A stretch of DNA of 41,907 nt from the NCBI GenBank assembly GCA_011192015.1, contig DUET01000095.1:3647-45553 (forward strand), given 5' to 3'. Shown here piece by piece: positions 34,720 to 41,907 of the stretch. Under the pieces are notes generated by a model, which did not search any database, was not told where the DNA came from, and saw only the letters and a list, made by a program, of their open reading frames with translations. Numbering within the stretch: position 1 is the first letter of the stretch; each line of letters begins with the position of its first letter. Origin of the DNA: Anaerolineae bacterium. Its GTDB lineage: Bacteria > Chloroflexota > Anaerolineae > Anaerolineales > E44-bin32. The position numbers were made by a program, and so were the translations under genes.

Positions 34720-34730
34720 GGCAGGTTTTT
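34708..34730 (+). terminator. Intrinsic terminator overlapping the GT39/NHL stop codon
   Basis: CTGCC (34711-34715) pairs with GGCAG (34720-34724), extended outward by three weaker pairs, around the 4-base loop ATGA whose last three bases are the TGA stop codon (34717-34719). A run TTTTT (34726-34730) follows. The ribosome at the stop would cover this hairpin. Confidence 0.65.
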
Positions 34731-34766
34731 CAGCAATCCGTATAACATGTTTGGAGACAAGAGTGC

Positions 34767-35912
34767 ATGAAACTGCATGAGTATCAATCGAAACAGATCT
34801 TTGCCCAACATGGGATCCCGATCCCACATGGGCGCGTGGCAGCGATTGCAGATGAGGTTCGCGCGATCGCAGAGGAGCTTGGCGGCAAGGTCGTCGTCAA
34901 ATCCCAGGTTCTCGTTGGGGGACGAGGTAAGGCAGGGGGTATTCGCTTGGCCAAGACACCCGAAGACGCAGCCGGACTGGCCGCGAAAATCCTCGGGATG
35001 GAGATCAAGGGCCTGCCGGTCCGCAAGGTGTTGGTGGACGAAGCCGTGAACATCGCCACCGAGATCTATCTGGGCATTACCAATGATCGCACGTCACGCT
35101 GCCCCGTGATGATCGCCTCCTCCGAAGGTGGTGTCGATATCGAGGAAGTGGCACGCACCGATCCTAAAAAGATTGTTCGCAAGCGTATCGACGCGCTGCT
35201 CGGATGGAGAGATTATCAGGGGCGCGACCTGGCTTCGGCCATCGAGCTGCCGCGTGAACACTGGCGATCGTTCATGTCCATCGCCCGGGGCCTGTATGAG
35301 ACCTACATCGAATGCGACGCCACACTGGCGGAGATCAATCCCCTCGTGATCACCAAGGAAGGGCATCTGCTTGCGTTGGATGGCAAGATGGTCATCGACG
35401 ACAATGCGCTCTATCGCCATCCCGAGATCGCTGAGATGCGCGATATCGACGAGGAAGAACCGGAGGAGCGGCAGGCTCGGAAATTCGGGCTTTCCTACGT
35501 CAAACTGGATGGAGACATCGGATGCCTGGTGAACGGCGCGGGCTTGGCAATGGCGACCATGGACGTGATCAAGCTCCATGGGGGCGAACCTGCCAATTTC
35601 CTAGATATCGGAGGGGGAGCCTCCGCCGAGAAAGTCAGGGAAGCCCTGAGCATCATCCTGTTGGATAGCAACGTCAAGGTGGTGTTGATCAACATCTTTG
35701 GCGGCATCACACGTTGCGACGAAGTGGCACGGGGCATCCTGGAGGCGCTCAAGAAGCACAAAGCCAAGTTGCCAATCGTGGTGCGGCTTGTGGGCACCAA
35801 TGACGAGGAAGGACGAAAACTCCTAGCCAAGGCAGACATGATGACGGCGAAATCGCTTGCGGAAGCAGCGCAGATGGCGGCCGAACTCGTGAAGGAGAAA
35901 GCGCCAGCATGA
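34767..35912 (+). CDS. sucC: Succinyl-CoA synthetase beta subunit
   Basis: The ATP-grasp subunit of succinyl-CoA ligase (ADP- or GDP-forming) has 381 residues. It interconverts succinyl-CoA and succinate with nucleotide synthesis in the TCA cycle. Family signatures include [20 protein letters not shown] at the start, [14 protein letters not shown] (45-58), EINPLVIT and [12 protein letters not shown] 34767 has GGAG about 13 bases upstream. It overlaps sucD by ATGA, so the two subunits are made together. Confidence 0.96.
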   Translation: MKLHEYQSKQIFAQHGIPIPHGRVAAIADEVRAIAEELGGKVVVKSQVLVGGRGKAGGIRLAKTPEDAAGLAAKILGMEIKGLPVRKVLVDEAVNIATEIYLGITNDRTSRCPVMIASSEGGVDIEEVARTDPKKIVRKRIDALLGWRDYQGRDLASAIELPREHWRSFMSIARGLYETYIECDATLAEINPLVITKEGHLLALDGKMVIDDNALYRHPEIAEMRDIDEEEPEERQARKFGLSYVKLDGDIGCLVNGAGLAMATMDVIKLHGGEPANFLDIGGGASAEKVREALSIILLDSNVKVVLINIFGGITRCDEVARGILEALKKHKAKLPIVVRLVGTNDEEGRKLLAKADMMTAKSLAEAAQMAAELVKEKAPA

Positions 35913-36772
35913 GCATCCTGATAGACGAAAACACACAACTGCTTGTGCAGGGCATCACAGGCCGAGAGGGCCTGTTCCACACCTCGCAGATGCTGGCATA
36001 CGGAACACGCGTCGTGGCTGGAGTGACCCCCGGCAAGGGTGGAGAATGGGTGCTGGACGGGAAGGTCCCGGTCTTCGATACCGTTCAGATCGCAGTCGAA
36101 GCCACAGGGGCGAATTGCAGCGTGAGTTTCGTTCCCGCCCGCTTCGCAGCGGATGCCATGCTCGAAGCCTCAGCCGCCAGCGTTGAGCTCATCGTCTGCA
36201 TCACAGAAGGCATTCCGGTTCAGGATATGATGCGCGTACGGCGCGCGCTCGATCTGCAGGGCACTCGCCTTGTTGGCCCCAATTGCCCCGGGCTTCTCAG
36301 TCCGGGCGCCAGCAAGGTGGGCATCATCCCCGGCCACATTGCCAAACGCGGGAAAATCGGCATCGTCTCTCGCTCCGGAACGCTGACCTATGAGGTGCTC
36401 TACTCATTGACGGCCAGCGGCATGGGAACATCAACCTGCGTCGGAATCGGAGGGGATCCAGTCAACGGAACATCCTTTGTGGATGTATTGAGCATGTTCG
36501 AGGAAGATCCTCACACCGATAAGGTCGTCTTGATCGGAGAGATCGGCGGTACGGATGAGGAAAAGGCTGCTGCCTTCATCAGCGATCAAATGACCAAACC
36601 TGTGGTCGGCTTCATCGCAGGCCGCACCGCGCCTCCAGGCAAGCGCATGGGCCATGCCGGGGCGATCGTGGAAGGCGGGACAGGATTGGCGAGTGAAAAG
36701 ATACGCGTGCTGCAATCAGCAGGTGTGCGGATCGCGGACCATCCCGAACAGATTCCGGAACTGCTTCAATAG
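35909..36772 (+). CDS. sucD: Succinyl-CoA synthetase alpha subunit
   Basis: The CoA-binding subunit has 287 residues. The active-site phosphohistidine is His249 in [11 protein letters not shown], and [11 protein letters not shown] plus [10 protein letters not shown] are typical of the family. It forms the heteromer with SucC, whose stop it overlaps by four bases. Nothing is missing. The next gene begins 30 bases later and may be read through. Confidence 0.97.
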   Translation: MSILIDENTQLLVQGITGREGLFHTSQMLAYGTRVVAGVTPGKGGEWVLDGKVPVFDTVQIAVEATGANCSVSFVPARFAADAMLEASAASVELIVCITEGIPVQDMMRVRRALDLQGTRLVGPNCPGLLSPGASKVGIIPGHIAKRGKIGIVSRSGTLTYEVLYSLTASGMGTSTCVGIGGDPVNGTSFVDVLSMFEEDPHTDKVVLIGEIGGTDEEKAAAFISDQMTKPVVGFIAGRTAPPGKRMGHAGAIVEGGTGLASEKIRVLQSAGVRIADHPEQIPELLQ

Positions 36773-36802
36773 GTGCAGGCTGTATTAATTTAACGGATTG
36801 GT

Positions 36803-37789
36803 ATGACCTCAAAACAAGATCGACTCATCGCTGCGATAGCAGGACAGGTGGCCGACCGCCCTCCGGTGGCACTCTGGCGGCACTTCCCAGTGGACGACCA
36901 GGATCCGGACCTGCTGGCGTCAGCCACTGCCGCTTTCCAACAAACCTATGATTTCGACTTCGTCAAAGTGACGCCTGCCTCCTCCTTTTGCCTGCTGGAT
37001 TGGGGCGCAGAGGATGCATGGCGCGGCAAGCCGGAGGGCACACGCACGTACACACGGCGTGTAATCCAACAACCCGAGGATTGGCGCAGGCTCAAACCCC
37101 TGGATCCAACCCGGGGAGCCTTGAAGGCTCAGCTTCGATGTCTCCAGCTGCTGGGTCAAACCTTTGGGGACGAAGTCCCCCTCGTCCAAACCATCTTCAG
37201 TCCCTTGGCGCAGGCCAAGAACCTCTCCGGGGGTGAGATACTTCTCGAGCATCTGAGACAGTATCCGGATGAGGTTGAGACGGGGCTGCGGGTGATCCAG
37301 GAGTCCACGATCGCCTTCGTGGAAGCGGCAAAGCAGGAGCGCATTGCGGGCATCTTCTACGCCATTCAACATGCCAGCCATGAGATCATGGATCCGGATA
37401 CCTACGCCCGGTTTGGCGAAGCCTACGATCTTGGCATCCTGGAGGTTGCACAGGACCTATGGCTCAACGTGCTGCACCTGCATGGCGGCGGCTTGATGTT
37501 CGATCTGGTCGAACGTCTGCCCTACCATGTGGTGAATTGGCATGATCGCGATGTGGGTCCCAATCTTGCAGAGGCCAGGGGCTCGGTACGAGGCGCAGTA
37601 TGTGGGGGCTTGCATCGGGAACGCACCCTGGTTTTGGGTGATCCTGCCAGCGTGCGATCCGAGGCTCAAGACGCGCTCCAATCCATGGAGGGCAGGGGAG
37701 TGATCCTGGGGGCGGGATGCGTCGTGCCTGTTCTGGCGCCGCGCGCGAATCTGATGGCGGCGGTCCAGGCCGCCAAGGATTTCGCATAG
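36803..37789 (+). CDS. Uroporphyrinogen decarboxylase (URO-D) family protein
   Basis: The 328-residue TIM-barrel protein matches the broad URO-D superfamily (start KQDRLIAAIAGQVADRPPVALW, and ILGAGCVVPVLAPRANLMAAV near the end, typical of the cobalamin-methyltransferase-like branch). True HemE has an RQAGR motif near its N-terminus; here the place reads LWRHFPV, so it is unlikely to be HemE. A methyltransferase-like or unknown decarboxylase role is possible. No corrinoid protein is adjacent. ATG 36803 follows a weak GGAT site. Confidence 0.8.
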   Translation: MTSKQDRLIAAIAGQVADRPPVALWRHFPVDDQDPDLLASATAAFQQTYDFDFVKVTPASSFCLLDWGAEDAWRGKPEGTRTYTRRVIQQPEDWRRLKPLDPTRGALKAQLRCLQLLGQTFGDEVPLVQTIFSPLAQAKNLSGGEILLEHLRQYPDEVETGLRVIQESTIAFVEAAKQERIAGIFYAIQHASHEIMDPDTYARFGEAYDLGILEVAQDLWLNVLHLHGGGLMFDLVERLPYHVVNWHDRDVGPNLAEARGSVRGAVCGGLHRERTLVLGDPASVRSEAQDALQSMEGRGVILGAGCVVPVLAPRANLMAAVQAAKDFA

Positions 37790-37871
37790 CCATAGTATCA
37801 AGCTTGAAATACCCTAGTTTCCGACGTTTTTCGAGCTTTTGCGATCATCGATACATCTAGAAGAGGGGATC

Positions 37872-38435
37872 GTGGCGGGTATACGTATAATCGGCGGAGA
37901 GGCCCAGGGGCGCAAGCTTCGCCTCGTTCCCGGCAGTGAGACGAGACCGGTGAGCGACCGTGTGAAGGAGGCTTTGTTCAACATCCTGCGCGCAGACGTT
38001 CAGGGCTGCCGATTCCTGGATCTATTTGCGGGGACGGGAAGCGTGGGAATCGAGGCTCTCAGCAGAGGAGCAGCACATTGCGTCTTTCTGGATACGAACC
38101 GCCAGGCGATACGGACGATCCATGCCAATCTCGAACTGACTGGGTTTGAGGAGAGAGCCGCGGTGCACCGACAGGATGCCTTCGGATACCTCTCTCGATC
38201 AGCGGATCAGGGTTTCGATCTCGTTTATGTGGCGCCTCCTCAACACGCAGGTCTCTGGAACAAAGCCGTTCAGCAGATGGACGCCGATCCTCGAGTGCTC
38301 AATCCGGATGCCTGGGTGATCGTCCAGATTCATCCCAACGAGTATCTGGACCTCTCGTTGGAACGTCTTGAGGCGTTCGACAGACGGCGTTATGGTAGTA
38401 CTGAATTGGTTTTCTACGAATTCGTGGGTTCCTAA
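37872..38435 (+). CDS. RsmD-like RNA methyltransferase with altered motif IV
   Basis: The 187-residue class I methyltransferase matches RsmD, which makes m2G in 16S rRNA. The N-terminus RIIGGEAQGRKLRLVPG and TRPVSDRVKEALFNIL (25-40) and the SAM motif FLDLFAGTGSVGIEALSRGA (48-67) are clear. The catalytic motif IV, normally (D/N)PP(Y/F), reads APPQ (121-124), so the acidic residue and the aromatic one are both lost. The protein may use another residue, or have lost the activity or changed its target. The start is GTG 37872 with GAGGGG just upstream; the frame extends to 37839 without similarity. Confidence 0.85.
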   Translation: MAGIRIIGGEAQGRKLRLVPGSETRPVSDRVKEALFNILRADVQGCRFLDLFAGTGSVGIEALSRGAAHCVFLDTNRQAIRTIHANLELTGFEERAAVHRQDAFGYLSRSADQGFDLVYVAPPQHAGLWNKAVQQMDADPRVLNPDAWVIVQIHPNEYLDLSLERLEAFDRRRYGSTELVFYEFVGS

Positions 38436-38483
38436 TCCATCCCAGAATCAGGACAACTTCATCGAGGATATGCGCGTCCACAC

Positions 38484-39368
38484 TCAGTCGAGTATGCGAT
38501 CGATGTTCAGCACCTTGCGGAAGAAAGCATAGAGGACGAACAACTCAAGGGCGAAGGGCGGGAAACCGAACAACCCAAGCACGGGCATCTTGCCGAAGTG
38601 CAGACCGAAGATGCGCAGCGCATCCGGCATAGTGTAGATCCAGTGTGCACCCTGAGCCAGATAGGCCTGATAGTTCCACGTCTCCCAGATGAATCCACAT
38701 GCCATTCCCCCGATCAACAAGGCAAGTACCGACGTCCAATCGCCAGATTGGAGCCTGGCGCGCAGAGAACCCGTTCCCATCAGCTCGTTGATCGGGTCGA
38801 TCAAGAGGATGAAGCCAATCCATACCGGAGCGAACAAATAGGGCGCCACTTCTACGGATGTCATAGGCGGGATGGCTACCATGGCAAAACCCAGCAGAAC
38901 CCATGGCCAATGCGGACCCAGGCGAACGGGTTTGCCATGCGTTCGAAGCTTGCTCCTTCGAAGCAGGATCTTGGCCAAATCGCTACTCACGAAAACCCCC
39001 GGGAGGATGGTCGCGAAGGACCAGAAGTAGCCCAGATCCCGGAGGAATGGTTCCCCGGGAAGTCCCAGGTAGTGCCAGTTTCGCAAGCGCAGATTGTAGA
39101 CCTCGAAGAGGAGCCAAATCCCCACGGAGAGCAGCACTAGCAGGGGAAATTCACGCTTGCGTGTAGTCAGCCAGGAGCTTCCGCTCAACCGGCAGACCAG
39201 CCCATCAGCGGCTAGGATGTAACCGCTCCACATGATGGGCGTGAACCAGGTGGCCGCGAAGACGCTGCCGGTCAAGAGCAGCACCTCACCCGCCAGCAGG
39301 ATCAGCAAGCCCACCCAGAAGTGAATAGGAAGTCGGTGTGTGTTGGATTTTTGGGAAGTGTTTTTCAT
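38484..39368 (-). CDS. Polytopic membrane protein of unknown function
   Basis: About 294 residues with eight or so hydrophobic segments spread over the whole length. Notable motifs are GFIWETWNYQAYL near 220 and FGFPPFALELFVLYAFF near the C-terminus, where Trp, Glu and Asn within helices might form a pocket. I do not recognise the family with certainty. Its ATG at 39368 overlaps the Nudix stop by ATGA, so the two are co-translated; the open frame to 39521 lies within the Nudix gene and has no similarity. It is the last gene of the aldolase-Nudix-membrane run. No hairpin terminator was seen after it. Confidence 0.75.
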   Translation of the reverse strand: MKNTSQKSNTHRLPIHFWVGLLILLAGEVLLLTGSVFAATWFTPIMWSGYILAADGLVCRLSGSSWLTTRKREFPLLVLLSVGIWLLFEVYNLRLRNWHYLGLPGEPFLRDLGYFWSFATILPGVFVSSDLAKILLRRSKLRTHGKPVRLGPHWPWVLLGFAMVAIPPMTSVEVAPYLFAPVWIGFILLIDPINELMGTGSLRARLQSGDWTSVLALLIGGMACGFIWETWNYQAYLAQGAHWIYTMPDALRIFGLHFGKMPVLGLFGFPPFALELFVLYAFFRKVLNIDRILD

Positions 39369-39868
39369 TCCGAGAACCTTATGCGTAACGCACCCGCTTC
39401 GTCGTATTCGTAGCGGGCGCTGAACGGGATTGGTTTTTCGTAACTGGCAAGTGCCTTGGGAAGCAGGATGGGAAGGTCCTCGACGAGTGAGGCATCGTCG
39501 AGGGTATTGAGGGAGATCCACTCCGGTGTGCCCTCGGAGCCCACTCGCGGCTTTCCCTCTTCAGCCTTCCCGACAAAAACGTAGAGACCGATGCCAGGAC
39601 TGGATCCGGTATCGATGATCACGACACCCGCAAGGCGTAGATCGGACGGGGAAAGCCCCGTCTCCTCCTCGATCTCACGTCGTGCACTTTGTAGGGGATC
39701 CTCTCCCGGTTCGACATGCCCCCCCACACCGTTCAGCAGGCCGGCCCACTCCCCCCGATCCGGGCTCAAGCGCAGAAGGAGAACCTGATCCTGCCGCGTG
39801 AGGAAGGTCAGCGTGCGGGGAATGAGCGAGTAGCGATTCGGTTGAAGGCGTTGTCCGGCCAGTGACAT
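39365..39868 (-). CDS. Nudix hydrolase
   Basis: This MutT-like pyrophosphohydrolase has 167 residues. The full Nudix box is present at residues 50-72, with Gly50, Glu56, Arg64-Glu65, Glu68-Glu69 and Gly71, so metal binding should be intact. It hydrolyses a nucleoside diphosphate linked to another group; the substrate (8-oxo-dGTP, sugar nucleotide or other) is not deducible. ATG 39868 has no clear ribosome site and lies 11 bases after the aldolase stop. It overlaps the membrane-protein gene. Confidence 0.92.
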   Translation of the reverse strand: MSLAGQRLQPNRYSLIPRTLTFLTRQDQVLLLRLSPDRGEWAGLLNGVGGHVEPGEDPLQSARREIEEETGLSPSDLRLAGVVIIDTGSSPGIGLYVFVGKAEEGKPRVGSEGTPEWISLNTLDDASLVEDLPILLPKALASYEKPIPFSARYEYDEAGALRIRFSE

Positions 39869-39879
39869 TGGTGATCAGG

Positions 39880-41307
39880 TCAATCCGCGAGATCATCTAC
39901 GTCATCGGAAGCCTGCATGCCTTTGACGTAGTCCGAGAGGATGGGAGCAGCTGCAACGGGTTTGATGTGCCGCTCCACCTCATCCTGGGTCGCTTGAATG
40001 TTCAGACGCTCGAAGAGTATGCGGAATTGCTTCTCCCATGAGGTTTCGATCTCCTGGCGAAGACCTTCGGGGAGATCCCAGAGTTGATTCTTGAAAGGCC
40101 CCAGGGCGCGTTTGCGCGTCTTGTAATAAAACTGCTCTTCGGTTTGATCGGGCTTGCGCTCATGGTCGAAATGGGTATCCAGGAAGCTGTAAATCTCCTG
40201 GCGAATCGCATCCGGCAGGTGGTCGTAGAGGATGTTCTGAAAATTGGTGGCCAGATGCACTTCACATGTGCCGGCCTCGGCGAAGCGAGAAAAGGCGGAG
40301 ATGGGGAGGGTGGAGGCACCGTGCTGCACGGCACCCGCCATGCCGAATTCCACTCGGGCGAGATTCGACAGCCGCTCCAGCGTGTCGAAATCCACCTTGA
40401 CCTCGGCGATGGTGCCATCAGGCAGGACCACGCCTCCATGCGACGTTCCTGTCTGGATGCTGATCTTGGAAAGACCCGGTGCACCGGGTACCTGCGCGTC
40501 CAAGGTTTGATTGAAGCCCTGCATGAAGGCGCGCAGTTCGGCCTCTGTGCTGTTATGGCCTCCCACTTCACCGATCTCTCCCCCGATGGAGATGGTCACT
40601 CCCTTTGGTTCGAATTCCCGCACGAGCGTCGCCAATTCCGCGCAGAGTGTGAAATTCGTGCGTTGTTGCTCTGGGATGGTCTCCTGACTCAGGTCGACAA
40701 GCGTGGAGGTGTCGATGTCGATGTTGAAGAAACCACCAGAGATTGCGGATCGGATCAGGGACCGCAGTGTCTCCATTTCCTCGTCCGGTGTTTGAACGAA
40801 TCGCTTGGGGCTGACCTGAAAATGATCTCCCTGGATGAACACCGGTCCCTGATAGCCTTCGGCGATTGCCGCGGCGAGCAGGTTGGCAGTGTATTCTGCG
40901 GGCGATTGATCGGTGTATCCCATTTCTGAGCGGGCGATCTCGAAGATGAGCGCCTTGGCATCGATTTCATCGAGCGCACGGAAGACGGCGCGGGCGGCGT
41001 AAAACGGAAGGGCGCGCAAGTTGATGGCGGGAACGGTGTAATCATTGCGCGTCTCGCCGCGCCCGCGGGCAAAGTAGAGATCGTGGATCGAGGCGGGGAT
41101 GATACCCATTTCCTGAGCACAGGCGCGGATGAGCCATTGCGCCAAACCACGATTCGTCTCCGATCCGAGTACTGCTGTTTGGACCAGGGATTCAATCCCC
41201 TCACGCAATGCATCTGGTTTGTCGATAACCACGGATCGGTCGTCTTGCACCGTCACGGCCTCGCCAACCCATGCTGTAACGGTTTCTGAAATCCTTTCGT
41301 CATTCAT
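39880..41307 (-). CDS. Class II fructose-bisphosphate aldolase family protein
   Basis: This zinc-dependent TIM-barrel aldolase has 475 residues, longer than classical FbaA/FbaB (about 285-360). Metal and substrate motifs are visible: QGDHFQ with His162, GGEIGEVGG (242-250) and GTSHGG (287-292), then HGAST. These match the class II family, but the substrate (fructose-, tagatose- or another bisphosphate) is uncertain. The N-terminal 90 and C-terminal 130 residues are extra. ATG 41307 is preceded by AAGG, and TATAAT at 41365-41360 supports it; the frame extends to 41361, over that box. First gene of the run with Nudix and the membrane protein. Confidence 0.85.
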   Translation of the reverse strand: MNDERISETVTAWVGEAVTVQDDRSVVIDKPDALREGIESLVQTAVLGSETNRGLAQWLIRACAQEMGIIPASIHDLYFARGRGETRNDYTVPAINLRALPFYAARAVFRALDEIDAKALIFEIARSEMGYTDQSPAEYTANLLAAAIAEGYQGPVFIQGDHFQVSPKRFVQTPDEEMETLRSLIRSAISGGFFNIDIDTSTLVDLSQETIPEQQRTNFTLCAELATLVREFEPKGVTISIGGEIGEVGGHNSTEAELRAFMQGFNQTLDAQVPGAPGLSKISIQTGTSHGGVVLPDGTIAEVKVDFDTLERLSNLARVEFGMAGAVQHGASTLPISAFSRFAEAGTCEVHLATNFQNILYDHLPDAIRQEIYSFLDTHFDHERKPDQTEEQFYYKTRKRALGPFKNQLWDLPEGLRQEIETSWEKQFRILFERLNIQATQDEVERHIKPVAAAPILSDYVKGMQASDDVDDLAD

Positions 41308-41359
41308 TGCGTTGCCTTCTCCTGGTACTAAATAACGGTTAATCTTCTTAATCGCTCCC

Positions 41360-41365
41360 ATTATA
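41360..41365 (-). promoter_or_regulatory. -10 box of the aldolase operon
   Basis: On the minus strand TATAAT (41365-41360) gives a leader of about 45 bases before ATG 41307. No convincing -35 lies at 16-18 bases. The box overlaps the first codon of the longer reading frame, favouring the ATG at 41307. Confidence 0.4.
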
Positions 41366-41418
41366 CTTTGAAGACGTTTCGTGTACCACGCAGCGTCATC
41401 TTGAAGTCAGCTTGACGA

Positions 41419-41447
41419 TTGCGGGTGGTAGATGGAAGGGCTATAAT
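41419..41447 (+). promoter_or_regulatory. Promoter of the gene at 41481
   Basis: TTGCGG (41419-41424) and TATAAT (41442-41447) are 17 bases apart. Transcription would begin near 41454, about 27 bases before ATG 41481, with GAGGAGG as ribosome site. Confidence 0.6.
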
Positions 41448-41480
41448 CTGAGCTAGAGACGCTGTGAGGAGGAAAACAGC

Positions 41481-41907
41481 ATGAGTGAACAAATCGATCC
41501 GCTAGGAAAGGTGACAGAGGATAAGGATCTGTTGGGGAAGATTCGCAATTTCCTGGGAGGCTTCTTGGGCTATGTCGATCGAGACAGGCGGCGAGAGGCC
41601 GATAAACTGCTTCGGGAGACAATTGCTCAACGCTATGAGGAACTCTGGGAGAGGATTTCCGGTCTGCAGCGCGATTTGATCCAGACCAAGAATCTCGAAT
41701 ATGTGGATGATCTCGACCGGGCGGCGATCAAATTGCGGGGTTTCATCGATCGCGTCAAAGGCGCCTCCTATGGATTTGCGGGATTGTTCGATCACGTGCG
41801 CATCCAGTCGGAGGAGCTGGAGAAGCTGTATCAGTTTGATGTATCCATGCTCGAAAATGTTGAGCGCGTTTCTCATGCAATCGACAACGTAGGCGCCTCC
41901 TTGGAGA
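41481..41907 (+). CDS. Hypothetical helical protein, 5' part only (continues past window)
   Basis: The frame is open from ATG 41481 to the end of the window (142 codons). GAGGAGG lies eight bases upstream and a good promoter at 41419-41447, so this is a real gene cut by the window edge. The visible part is charged and probably all-helical with coiled-coil character (KLLRETIAQRYEELWERISG, then LDRAAIKLRGFIDRVK), with no Cys pairs, signal peptide or membrane segment. I do not recognise it. The rest may hold a known domain. Confidence 0.75.
   Translation, partial: MSEQIDPLGKVTEDKDLLGKIRNFLGGFLGYVDRDRRREADKLLRETIAQRYEELWERISGLQRDLIQTKNLEYVDDLDRAAIKLRGFIDRVKGASYGFAGLFDHVRIQSEELEKLYQFDVSMLENVERVSHAIDNVGASLE

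Noticed and set aside
36803-37789. hemE (true uroporphyrinogen decarboxylase)
   Set aside because: The expected RQAGR-type N-terminal motif is missing and no heme genes are nearby; only the superfamily can be supported.
41412-41447. TTGACG paired with TATAAT as a promoter
   Set aside because: The spacing is 24 bases; TTGCGG at 41419 gives 17 bases and is preferred.

Overview
The window looks like chromosomal DNA of a moderately GC-rich bacterium, most likely a member of Chloroflexota close to the Anaerolineae. This placement is an inference. It rests on the mix of gene families: a long CpXC protein, a GT39-type membrane protein fused to NHL repeats, a G5-domain lipoprotein with a TolB-like propeller, abundant Ser/Thr kinases, a CAX antiporter and a type 2 IPP isomerase. 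No marker gene such as rRNA is present, and no tRNA, CRISPR array, insertion sequence or phage gene was seen. TTG and GTG starts are frequent, and many neighbouring genes overlap by ATGA.

Layout. Positions 1-2224 (+) hold the 3' end of ligA and an RlmI-type rRNA methyltransferase. Positions 2399-6681 (-) form a likely operon of an aminotransferase, a soluble GAF-PAS histidine kinase and a CpXC protein. A divergent promoter drives an acyl-CoA ligase (6922-8622, +), which ends in a strong terminator. FtsH and a membrane-anchored Ser/Thr kinase follow (-). A divergent + run then encodes a lipid-kinase-like protein, a Ca2+/H+ antiporter and an SH3b protein, with an unknown protein after it. Two response regulators lie on the minus strand.

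Positions 16291-22090 (-) are the most striking coding region. They hold a tight run of a Ser/Thr kinase fused to an eight-repeat PQQ-type propeller with no membrane segment, a PP2C phosphatase, a J-domain-VWA fusion, a zinc-ribbon-FHA protein, an unknown 80-residue protein and an OmpR-type regulator. Writer, eraser and reader of Thr phosphorylation sit together with a possible chaperone-recruiting VWA protein and a DNA-binding output. Upstream are a polyprenyl synthase and IPP isomerase pair (isoprenoid supply), divergent from acpP.

Positions 24698-29518 (-) hold a BchI-like AAA+ ATPase, a small beta-repeat protein, GtrA plus a UDP-xylose-synthase-like SDR (surface sugar), and the G5 lipoprotein. 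The next 367 bases have no convincing gene. They do have a good promoter and an RNA-like set of long-range helices, including a 13-bp closing helix and a pseudoknot (29577-29772). This is the best candidate here for an undescribed or highly divergent structured RNA. The scpB-rluB-GT39/NHL operon follows (+), then sucCD, a UroD-family protein and an RsmD-like methyltransferase with an altered catalytic motif. The window ends with a minus-strand run of a class II aldolase, a Nudix hydrolase and a polytopic membrane protein, and the 5' part of an unknown divergent gene.
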